Assembly (NCBI RefSeq): GCF_000417875.1
Contig: NW_006920869.1
Span: 162,584 to 226,583, forward strand
Direction of reading: 5' to 3'
DNA length: 64,000 nucleotides
From: Pseudozyma flocculosa PF-1
Lineage: Eukaryota; Basidiomycota; Ustilaginomycetes; Ustilaginales; Ustilaginaceae
Of the stretch, positions 47,099 to 56,206 are shown in pieces; the stretch's first letter is position 1, and each line of letters opens with the position of its first letter. The position numbers and the translations under genes are program-made. The notes below the pieces were generated by a model. That model did not search any database, was not told the DNA's origin, and was given only the letters and a program-made list of their open reading frames with translations.

Positions 47099-48618
47099 CT
47101 ACGGCGCGGCGGCGGAAGCAGCGCAAGGCTGCCCCTCGTCCTCTGGCGGAAATTTCCAGACGACGACGCCGACCGTCTTGCCCATGAAGCGCCACCGCTT
47201 CTCGACTCGGTCGGTGCGGATATTGGGAGTCAGGCACGTCCGCTCCATCTTGCCTGCCTTCTCCACGCTGCGCCGGGACGGCCCGCGCGCCGGTGGCGAG
47301 GGCGGTGCGGCGGCGTGGGTACCGGACGAGGCCGAGGACGATGGTACCTCCTGATCGGCGGAGGAAACGACGGCGGCAGCGCCCTGGCCGGCCTCGTCGA
47401 CGTTGCGATGGAAGAGGATCTCCTCCCCGCGCGACATGGCTGCGACCCTGCGGCCCAGCTCGACGACGAGGCGGGCGACGTTGCGGGTGTCATCGAGGCC
47501 GCAGTGCTCGCGACCCTCAAAGGCTCCCAGGCCGAGCAGCTCGAGCAAGCCCTTGAGCGAGAGGTCCTGCTTGGTCAGGCCTCCGGCGGTGAGAGCGGGC
47601 GCAGCGGCGGGCCGCACGTGGGTCGAGGGCGCAGCGACCACCTGGAAGCCGTCGTCGCCGCCAAACTCGACCTTGGTCGGAGCAGCGTCGTTGTGGCCCG
47701 CCTTCTTGGTGGCCCTGGCGGCCTTGGTCAGGTACTCGACCTCCCAGTCAAACAGGGTCGAGATGCCCTTGCGGACGTCGACCAGCGGCCCGCGCATAAA
47801 GAGCGGGGGCGCGCCAAAGTGGACGCGGTCGTTGCGGCCCGAGATCCAGCACTGCTTGATGACAAAGTCGCGGAGATCGTGCGGACCGTGGGTGACCCAG
47901 GCCACGCCGGGACGGAGGCGCTGGTCGAGCAGCTGCGACAGCCCAGGCTGGACCTGCGACTTGAGCTTGAGCAGGCCGTGCTTCTGCAGAAAGTCGTAGA
48001 AGCGGACCAGGACCTCGGTCCACGTCGGGGCCTGGTCGACCTGGTCCTGCGTGATGCCCGTGAGGTCCTTGCAGAACTGGCTAAGCTTCGGCCGCCAGAC
48101 GGGGCGAACATACGACTGAAACGTGTCTTTTGTCTCGAGCGCGGTGCGATCCTCGTTCCACTGCAGCAGCACCACGGGAAACTCGATGACTGACGGCGGT
48201 CGCAAGTTGAAGGGAGGGAGGCAGCGGCGAGGATCAGCAGGGAGCTTGGCGCAAGGAGCGCACATCAGTAGCGCGCAAGCGCCTCTCGACGCTCACTTTC
48301 GTTGGGGTAGTCGTAATTGGTGATCTTGGCCGAGTAGTAGGCGCCGGGGGAGCCGACCGGGGGGCCGCGGTCGTCGTAGCCGTACCGACGGGTCACCTCG
48401 CAGGTGGCCTCGACGTCGAGGACGAGGAACGAGTCGTGCTCTGGCGTCCAGCGCGGTGCACGATCGGCGTGGGGTTCGGCGCGGTCATGTTGGGGCGAGG
48501 CAGAGGCGCGAGCCTTGCGCAGGCGCTGCCTCAGCTGGGGCTTGACGCCCTTGCTGTCGAGGCCGAGCTTGGTGAGCTCTTCGCGGAGCTCATGGACCGT
48601 CAGGGCGGCTGCAGTCAT
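47099..48618 (-). CDS. ERI1: Eri1-type 3'-5' exoribonuclease with SAP domain
   Basis: Two exons, 48618-48297 and 48189-47099 (470 aa). An N-terminal SAP motif (residues 6-37, LTVHELREELTKLGLDSKGV) precedes a DEDDh exonuclease. Exo I is FLVLDVEATCE (D68, E70), continued by IIEFPVVLLQW across the intron. Exo II is WVTHGPHDLRDF and Exo III contains HCGLDDTRNVARLV. This SAP plus DEDDh order is that of Eri1/3'hExo, which trims small interfering RNAs and matures 5.8S rRNA 3' ends. There is a roughly 30-residue insertion before Exo III (HVRPAAAPALTAGG). A C-terminal Ala/Ser-rich tail ends in a short conserved-looking RWRFMGKTVGVVVWKFPP segment. Confidence 0.93.
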
Positions 48619-49711
48619 GTGACGCGGCGGCGGCGGCGGCGACGGCGACGGCGGCGACGGCGGCGGGGGTGGTGGTGATAGCGGCGGGCGCAGGGATCGT
48701 CGAGGAGGATGGGGCTGGGGTTACGTGGTCGAAAGCGGGTCGGGCGAGCCAGCATCACCTTGACTGTCTCGAACACGACCGGGATGGTGGTGGGAGCAAC
48801 CCGTCCGACCGGATCTGCGGTCGGCACGAACCTCGACGGCGGGAACGAGGAGGGCAAGGTGGACGAAGGAGGTAGCAGGGCGGGCTGCGAGCGCCTTTGG
48901 GTGATCCACTAGTCGGGCTCGGAGGCGGACTCGGAGGCGGTGCGATGTGTGGGCTCGGGTCGTGTTGAACAGGCAGATGCTGTGCGAGCTTGGCGGTGAT
49001 AGAAGTGCGATATCGGAGAGCGACGGTGGCTCTGTCGATGTTGGAGCCGGCGCAGCTCGAGACGCGGATGGTGCGCGGCGAGGCGAGGACGAGGCCGGAT
49101 GGGGATGAGCCAGCCAGGGTCGGGGCGGATGAGGAGGAGGAGATGGCCACACCAACGACGAGCAGCCAAAGCACGGCATCCGGGACGTCGACAAGAGAGT
49201 CTACAGTGGCAGCACGTCTGCAGCACGTCTTTTGCCTGCCTGCAGCCGGGGTGCAGCCAGCAGAAGAGAGTGCAAAAACCGAGGCGCCAGAGTCGGCATT
49301 TTCGTGGCGAATTTTGTCCCGACTTTTGGGCTGCGCTGGGCCGACCCGGTGGGCTGCCTGGCTTCCTGGCTGTGCTGCGCTGCGCCGCCTGCTTGGCACC
49401 TTTTCTCCCGGGCGGGCGGCCGGTGGTTCGGTGGAGGCTGGCGCACAAAGTCGAAACGCGACCTCAGCTGGCCGCGTTTCCTTAGCACCGCACCCCACCT
49501 ACAACCACCATCACCATCATCCGCACCGACAACACACGCCACCACCACCCGCACCGACAACGCACGCCACCACCACCCGCACCGACAACGCACGCCACCA
49601 CCACCACCGCCTCACACCTCACCACCGCCAATCACGTCTAGCAAAGCCTCGCTCACCGGCTGTTCCTTCGAGCATCGCACCAGCCCGCCTCACCCATAGC
49701 CACCAGTCGTC
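48619..49711. other. Divergent promoter region of Eri1 and Slt11
   Basis: About 1.1 kb between two divergent starts. Includes GGCGAC repeats next to Eri1 and a 28-bp tandem repeat next to Slt11. No gene seen. Confidence 0.55.
49523..49606. repeat. 28-bp tandem repeat, three copies
   Basis: Units beginning GCACCGACAA start at 49523, 49551 and 49579; copies differ by single bases. The array ends about 105 nt before the Slt11 start codon and may lie in its leader or promoter. Confidence 0.85.
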
Positions 49712-51021
49712 ATGGTAGGTACACAGGCGGCGTCCGCTCCGGCGCTCCATCGCACTCGAGCGATCCAGCACGCTGACCATCCATTCGCCTCCTGCCGCGC
49801 CCTGCTCTTCCAGTCGGCACCAGAATCCGAAGTCGAGGAGACGCCAATCCTCTGCGAGACCTGCCTCGGGCCTAACCCGTATGTCAGGATGGCCAAGCAG
49901 CCCCGTGGCATGGCCTGCAAGGTGAGTATTCCGCCGGCCGAGCCATTCAAAGCACAGGCTTACCATTGGAGCGCCAGCTGACACCTTGACCATGACCCAC
50001 CTCGGCCTGCTTCGACGCCCAGGTCTGCTCGAGACCCTTCACCGTCTTCCGCTGGAACCCGGGCGTGGGCATGCGCTTCAAAAAGACCGAGATCTGCACC
50101 ACCTGCGCAAAGATCAAGAACGTCTGCCAGACGTGCATCCTCGACCTCCAGTACGGCCTGCCCGTCCAGGTGCGCGACACGGCCCTCAACCTCAAGCAGA
50201 GCATGCCCAACGCCGACGCCAACCGACACCACTATATCCAGGCCATGGAGTCGCAGCTCGAGGGCGCCACGTCGCTCATCGACTCGTCGGCCGGTCCCTC
50301 GAGCCGCGCGGGCCAGGAGCTGCTCAAAAAGATGGCGCGCAGGGATCCGGGCTACAAGCGCAACCGCCCGCACCTCTGCTCCTTCTACGCCAAGGGCAAC
50401 TGCACCCGCGGCGACGAGTGCCCCTACCGCCACGAGCTGCCCGTCGACAACGAGCTGAGCAAGCAGAACCTCCAGGACCGCTTCCACGGCACAAACGACC
50501 CCGTGGCGAGAAAGATGCTGGGCGCGCATGCAAAGGAGCAGGGTCTGGCCCCGCCAGAGGACAAGAGCGTGGTGAGTACACGGACCGGCTGCCTGCCTCT
50601 GGTCCGAGACGATGCGCCAAAGTGCCTGTTTGCTGACGGGTCGATCTTTGAACACCACGCGCGCACGCTGCAGATGTCGCTCTTCCTTTCGGCGCTCTCG
50701 CCCACGACGACCGAGGACGAGATCCGCACATTCTTCATCAACTCTGTACCGCAGCTGCAGCCGCACCACATCAAGTCGATCACGCTCGTGGCGGCGTCCA
50801 AGTGCGCCTTTGTCAACTTCAAGACGAGACAGGCGGCCGAATGGGCGGCAGAACGGTGCGCCATTAAGGTGGAGCTGGGGGGCAAGGAGGTCCGCGTCGG
50901 ATGGGGGCGGAGCCGGCCGGGCAAGAAGGGCGGCAGCGGTGCGGGCGCGGCATCAACGTCGTCGGCGCCAGCAGCCGCTGCCGAGGCCGAGACGGCCGGC
51001 AGCCTCGGCGTGCCGAGCTAG
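49712..51021 (+). CDS. SLT11: Pre-mRNA splicing factor Slt11/RBM22
   Basis: Four exons: 49712-49714 (ATG only), 49814-49921, 50023-50571, 50674-51021 (335 aa). The N-terminal zinc region reads [30 protein letters not shown] and [20 protein letters not shown] finger ([19 protein letters not shown]) follows, then an RRM whose RNP1-like strand is [16 protein letters not shown], and a Gly/Ala tail. Slt11/Ecm2 and RBM22 bind U6 snRNA and intron near the spliceosome active site. Introns 1 (99 nt) and 3 (102 nt) are multiples of three and lack in-frame stops, so retention would add residues rather than truncate. The ATG-only exon gives the start [12 protein letters not shown]. Confidence 0.93.
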
Positions 51022-51693
51022 GGGCACGCTCCCGGTGGTGGAGGGAGGCCGCGCAGCATCGTGGAGGCACAAACGACGCCGCTGCTGCTGATGGCGGGGC
51101 CAGGCCGGCCAGCGTACGGCTGCACAGCATGAATACCATCCCCGCCAAGCCTTGGGCATCTGAACGACTCTCTCTCATCTGTACGGTGCGACTGCGCGTG
51201 TGTGTTGGGCCAGGCTGCTTGCATCGCCAGTCTCGCACAGTCGATCTGCTCCCTCATCGCACCGTAAGCACCCCTTGACGCTGAGTTTGATCGACGATCG
51301 CACGACGAGCAAGCGGTTGCCCGGGGAGAGAAACGGCGCTTGTAGTCGCTCGCTTGTCTTTTCGGTCCTCCGTCAGCGAGATGGGAACAAGGTACGCCGT
51401 GGGAGGGCAAACAGGTTGGCTCGATATCTTCACGATGGTTACGACGCCGGCCAGAGCGAAGGGGGGCGGCGCCCGACGACGTCGATCCGAGGAAAAGGCC
51501 GAGCTGCTTCCGAGCCACCGCATAGGCGAGGCGACCAGATCTTCGCAGCAGCCGAGTGACAGATGGCCATACATGTCTCTCTCTCGGTCTCCTCTTCAAC
51601 TTACCACCGTCTCTTTCCCCTCTGCCACCACCATTACCACGCCGATCCGTACGCGCACAGCACCACCGCCCTTCCGACTTCCTTCGACACGAA
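51022..51693. other. Intergenic region, Slt11 to acetyltransferase
   Basis: Two plus-strand genes in tandem; no gene seen between them. Confidence 0.6.
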
Positions 51694-52629
51694 ATGGCAT
51701 ACGGACACGTACCACGACCGGCGGGCTCCAACGCGGCCGACCTCAAGCCGCGCCTGTACGCGCTGCCCCAACGGGCCAGGACCGAGGAGCGCGCTGCCGT
51801 CGTCTGCGTTCCCTTTAGCGGCGACGGCGCCGCCTCGCAGCCAGAGTACGAGGCGGCGGGTGGCAAGCTCGCCCTGCAGCCGCCGGGTGCGCTCGTCGAG
51901 CTGCTCGCCGACGTCTTTATGGCGTGAGTCGGACGTGCTGGTCCAGATCCCCGTCGCCGAGGTACACGGCCTGACCCAACCCCTCTTTACCCCGCTCGCT
52001 CTTCCCGACATCCATCGACTCCCCACAGCGAACTGGAGCGCGGCGTCACCTACCCGCAGCACGGCCCGCTAACGCTGCAAGAGTTCCGCGACTACTTCCT
52101 GGGCTACGACTTGATTGTCGCCTTCTTCCTTCCCGCCTCGGCGCTCCGCTCCGCGCCGATCCCAACGACGGGCGAGACGGTGCCGCTGTCGCACCTCACG
52201 ACATCGCTGTCGGCGCTCGACTTCCGCCACGCCCTCGCCGGCTTCTACTACATCAAGCCCAACTACCCGGGCCGTTCGTCGCACATCTGCAATGCCGGCT
52301 TCGTCGTGCCGCCCTGGAACCGCGGCCTAGGCCTCGGCGGCGTGCTAGGCCAGTCGTTCCTCCATTTTGGCCCCAGGGCCGGCTACCGAGCCAGCGTCTT
52401 CAACCTCGTCTACGAAAACAACGTAGCCAGCGTCAGGATCTGGCAGCGCCTCGGCTTCCAGACTGTCGGCAAGATTCCAAAGGCCGGACTGCTCAAGAGG
52501 GCTGATGGCCAGGGCGAGGAGTTTGTCGACGCCTTTGTCATTTACAAGGACCTCGTCGAGCAGGGCGGCGACGACGACCGCGATGCGGCGGGCAAGAAGG
52601 TCGAGGACGGATCGACGCCGGCGCTCTAG
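51694..52629 (+). CDS. GNAT N-acetyltransferase, Mpr1-like
   Basis: Two exons, 51694-51923 and 52029-52629 (276 aa); donor GTGAGT, acceptor CACAG. The acetyl-CoA-binding part of a GNAT fold is clear: FYYIKPNYPGRSSHICNAGF, then PPWNRGLGLGGVLGQSFL and VFNLVYENNVASVRIWQRLG. These segments resemble yeast Mpr1, which acetylates proline-related toxic metabolites such as azetidine-2-carboxylate and protects against oxidative stress. The fungal Mpr1 is about 229 aa; this one has a longer N-terminus and a short charged tail. Substrate is inferred by similarity; another small amine or amino acid is possible. Confidence 0.82.
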
Positions 52630-53085
52630 ACGGCGCGAGCAGGCCATGTGTAGGCATACATAGATCTCTTTTCGATGCTCGGCGGGTCAGAAAATGCATC
52701 AAAGCTGCGCGCCTTCACGACAAGCACACATCGACGGCCGCTCTGGGCGTCGAGGATCGTGGAGAGCGACTGTAAATGCGATTCGCGCGCGTGTATCGTA
52801 CACTGGAGAGGGTTATCTGCCTGGATGGACGGACAGGCTCCCGAGCAGCGATGAGGAGGCCTATCGAGGACCGTCGAGGCAGGTTGGTATCATCTTCGTG
52901 CAAGATTCGGACGGACCTGCGGAGCGGTTCCAAAGACGTGGGCAGGCGGAGAGGTGACAAAGATCAGCATGGCTGCCTTTGGCTCGGCCACGCGATGTTG
53001 GGGCCAGAGGCGTTGGATCCCGGGCGAGGCGGCTGCGATGCTCACGTTCAGGAAGCTTGGCGGTATCATCTAAGCGTCGGCTAGC
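52630..53085. other. Convergent 3' intergenic region
   Basis: Between the acetyltransferase and Pmp3 3' ends. No gene seen. Confidence 0.65.
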
Positions 53086-53560
53086 TCAGTATTTGAAGAT
53101 GATGTAGATGGCGTGGATGATACCGGGAATGTCTGCGGGGCGAAAGCGGAAAGAGTGAAGACGGGTCAGCTACCGTGTGTGCAGGGTAGAGCGGCGGTGC
53201 AGGCAGCGCCGAGGTGCCAGCACAGGCCGTCGTCGTGTGGGCGACACTCACAACCCAGGATGGTAAGCAGGACGTTGATCCAGAAGTCGGCGGCGCATCC
53301 TCGCTCCAGGAAGACACCAAGAGGGGGAAGGAAGATGGCAAGGATCTGTTAGGCGACGGAAGGACAGGCGTGGCAGCGGGTGTATGGGGAGGGGCGATAG
53401 ATCGGTCAGCGAGCTGTGGTATGCGGCCGCATCGGCCCTGGACTGGATGGCGCGCAAGGCTTTGACTGATCGACTAGACGCAACCGTCTCGCCGCCACCG
53501 TCGTCAGGCGCTGCTGGAGACACTCACGAGCTTGCAGATGTCGGAGCAGGTGAAAGGCAT
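53086..53560 (-). CDS. PMP3: Plasma membrane proteolipid Pmp3
   Basis: Three exons, 53560-53528, 53345-53252 and 53132-53086 (57 aa). After MPFTCSDICKL come the two family membrane helices: ILAIFLPPLGVFLERGC and NVLLTILGYIPGIIHAIYII, with the conserved FLPP motif between residues 16 and 20. Pmp3 is a short proteolipid that affects plasma membrane potential and salt tolerance. Size matches the family (55-57 aa). Introns start GTGAGT. A TATA-like TATATAG lies about 139 nt upstream. Most gene finders would miss this gene because no exon exceeds 94 nt. Confidence 0.95.
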
Positions 53561-53698
53561 GTTGGCGAGTTGGACGTGGGGTGGTGCTGTGTGCTAAAAA
53601 GGCGAGCAAGAGTGTGCGAGAGTGCTTCGGTGGCGGGTGCGGTCGTGGTGGTGGTGGTGGATGCGAAACGAAAGCCCACGTTCCACCGAGCCCTGGCT

Positions 53699-53705
53699 CT
53701 ATATA
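53699..53705 (-). promoter_or_regulatory. TATA-like element of Pmp3
   Basis: TATATAG on the minus strand, about 139 nt before the Pmp3 ATG. Confidence 0.45.
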
Positions 53706-55228
53706 CGACGAGGGGCGGTCGTCGTGGCCAGCGCCCCACCGGCCTGTTGCTCGTCTGCCTGTCGATTCGTCGCCGTTGCCTGCATCGAGACGACTACTAC
53801 TGGTTGGCCGGCCAACGGGGGCCGGACGCCAGACGGGCCAAGACAAAGAGAGGCGGCTTGACCCACCCCTAGCTAGCCAGCCTGGTGAGCTGCGGGCTGC
53901 AGGCATGCCGAAGGCCAAGCCAAGCAGGGCTCACAGAAATCCCTGCGATGATGCAACGCGGCAGCAGAGTCTGGTCTGGCCGGGCCAGGGCCGGGCCAAG
54001 CCCTGGACTGCCAGCCGTACTGTAGAGGCCTAGCCTGCCGCCCGGCCTGCCTGGGCCACCAGCACGGCCGCCGGGATAGTTGCGTCACGGCCCGGAAATT
54101 TTCAGCCGCCCCTCCACCCCTGTCTCTGCTTGCGGACAGGGGAGCCTAGGGATGCCAACCCACGGCCGCCGTGGCCATACCGGACCGGCACCGCTACCAT
54201 CGAGGCAACATCGGAGGCAGTCATGAAGGGCCCTGATGACGACCAAAGAGTGGCCACCATGCCGTACTCTGACGGGGACCTTGTTGCAAGGGCAACCAAA
54301 ACCTCCTTCGAGTCTGTGCATGTCCGCCAGTCGAAAAGGCAGACCGACGACGCGAGAAGTCGGGCGAGCCTGCACCGCCTCTTTGTGCCGTCTGTCGAAT
54401 TCGACTTGCTTGGCATGGCGGTGCGCTCGTCTTCATCGCGACGATGCTGTGTTGGCTCGTCTGGTGTTGTGTTGTGCTGCGGTTCCGATACCGTACGGAC
54501 TGTAGCCGCACGTCGCAGTCATGCTGACTCCGGGACGGCATCGATGGCGGTGCAGCGCACACGGGCCTTTGACCCTCGAACGCCACAGCATCTCCCGACG
54601 GAACTCGGATCTGGTTGCTACGGCTCTCAGGGTCGATGCCGGTCGCCCAGCAGCCCGGCCGGCATGTGCTTCCCCTGGCGGGCCCTGCCTGGCGGTGCAG
54701 CCCCAGCCCGACGCCACCGTAGCAATCCGGACGAGGGTCGAGGGGGCGAGGCGCTGCGTCGGGCGTCGGGCGGACAGGCGGCGGGTGGTCGAGGCTGCAG
54801 CCCGCCAGAGTCGAGGTCGTGCGTGCTGCAACGTCAATCTCGTTAGCCCAGCCTGATGGCCGGTACAGCTGCTGATGTCGAGCACATAGACGGACCACAG
54901 CACAGCATCGCATGCCTGCATCAGTCACTGCAGTGTAACACTACAAGACCAATTTCCATTATTCCGGCCTTTGTCATTGTGTACAGAGGACTGTTGTTGT
55001 ACAGATGCAGATGCTGTTCAGTGTGAAATGCAGTGTAGCATGACTTGGTGAGAAGTGAACTGTCTGTCAAAGCCTTGAGCCAGCTGCTGCAGAATCATTG
55101 CTCATTTGTTTGTGCAAGCTGCCTGTCTTGGAGGTGCCCTGTGAGGAGTACTCAGCTGCACTTCTGTGCTTGTATTGCTGCTTTCAGAAGTGGCTAGATC
55201 ACTGGTTCAGCACGCTAGCCACTCATGA

Positions 55229-55585
55229 CCCCCTCTACAACGCGACCTGTTCCTCGACGCCCATAGGAACACCAGCGTTGAGCTGCAGGTCAACAACTAC
55301 CTGCGCCGTGCGTGGCGCCCAGCGACGCTGCTGGCAGTCATGAACACCACACAGGCCTCGCTCATTGCCATCCTCGGCAAGCTCTCCAGGCTTGGCCTCG
55401 TCCTGGAGCTCGAGAAGGTGCACTTCAAGGTACTTGCCCAACCGTTCCGTTTCAACGCTGCAACCGAACAACTTCTCGCCTTCAACAGCCTCATCTGGCC
55501 CCAGGTCAACGATGTTGCCAAGATTGCTGAGGCGTCTTGCAGTCTCAACCTGGGCCTGATGAACAGTAGGCTGCTCCATCTGTGA
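55229..55585 (+). pseudogene. Unrecognised coding fragment, 5' truncated
   Basis: After an in-frame TGA at 55226, 118 codons stay open to TGA 55583 with protein-like composition (DLFLDAHRNTSVELQVNNYL, then LEKVHFKVLAQPFRF). GC-rich codon third positions contrast with the AT-rich DNA on both sides. I do not recognise the family. No splice acceptor gives an upstream continuation. An A-rich tract follows 50 nt after the stop, so this may be a 5'-truncated retroposed copy. It could also be one exon of an unannotated gene. Confidence 0.4.
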
Positions 55586-55634
55586 CCATGTCCCTGCCTT
55601 CCGTTGGCCTTTTGTTTCCCTGACCGTTCCTCTG

Positions 55635-55657
55635 AAGAAAGAAAAAAAAAGAAAAAA
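55635..55657. repeat. A-rich tract after the coding fragment
   Basis: A with three interspersed G, unusual in this GC-rich DNA. It could be a remnant poly(A) tail or simple repeat. Confidence 0.6.
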
Positions 55658-55946
55658 GGGCTATACATGTGCCCGCCAAAACCCAACTTCCGCATGTGCT
55701 GCACCTGCAACATGGGCTGCTCTCCCGTGGCCTGCAACAACTTTTGGCAGACTCTTGAGCCAAAGTTTCTTCAATGCAACTGCTGCATCAACATGTTGGA
55801 ATGCTTTGCCAGCTTGCATTGTCTGTTCTGATCATCATTCTGTGCTCTCAATCAAGGAGCTACAGCAGCATCAATGAGTCCTGCATCTCTCCAAGCCAGG
55901 CAACATTGCAGAACTGGCCGTCATGTGCTGAGACCATCTTGCATTG

Positions 55947-55997
55947 GTCTACCTCACAGGTGTGTGTGACTTCATCCTCAAGAAGAAGGACTACTGA
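55947..55997 (+). pseudogene. Relic of aldolase exon 5
   Basis: Sixteen codons then a stop read VYLTGVCDFILKKKDY. Twelve of 16 residues match AYLTGVRDFVLSKKDY of the class II aldolase at 29752-31460. The stop codon sits where the enzyme continues with Leu. No other aldolase exon is recognisable nearby. Confidence 0.6.
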
Positions 55998-56022
55998 GCG
56001 GGTACTACCGCTAAGGGGCTGT

Positions 56023-56105
56023 CAAGGCGACATTGGTGGCATCTCGGTGGCGCCTCCGCAAAGGTGGACCTGAAATTACGCCAAGGTGCCACCAACATCG
56101 CCTTG
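56023..56105. repeat. Near-perfect inverted repeat (19-nt arms)
   Basis: CAAGGCGACATTGGTGGCA at 56023-56041 and TGCCACCAACATCGCCTTG at 56087-56105 are reverse complements at 17 of 19 positions, with a 45-nt loop. It lies at the right edge of the AT-richer island. Confidence 0.85.
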
Positions 56106-56206
56106 GTAGGGCCACCCAATAACCATAATCTGTCTGCTTTGACTCCAACATTCAAGACTGAGGAGGATACAAACAAGGCGGGGCGGCAGCTTCCCGTGCG
56201 TGCTGC

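Larger units (their letters stand above)
53561..56206. other. Gene-poor region including an AT-richer island (about 54940-56110)
   Basis: The left part (to about 54940) is GC-rich with no gene. From about 54940 to 56110 the sequence is visibly richer in A and T than anything else in the window. It contains the relics and hairpin listed separately, plus a perfect CACTGCAGTG palindrome at 54926-54935 near its left edge. Confidence 0.6.
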
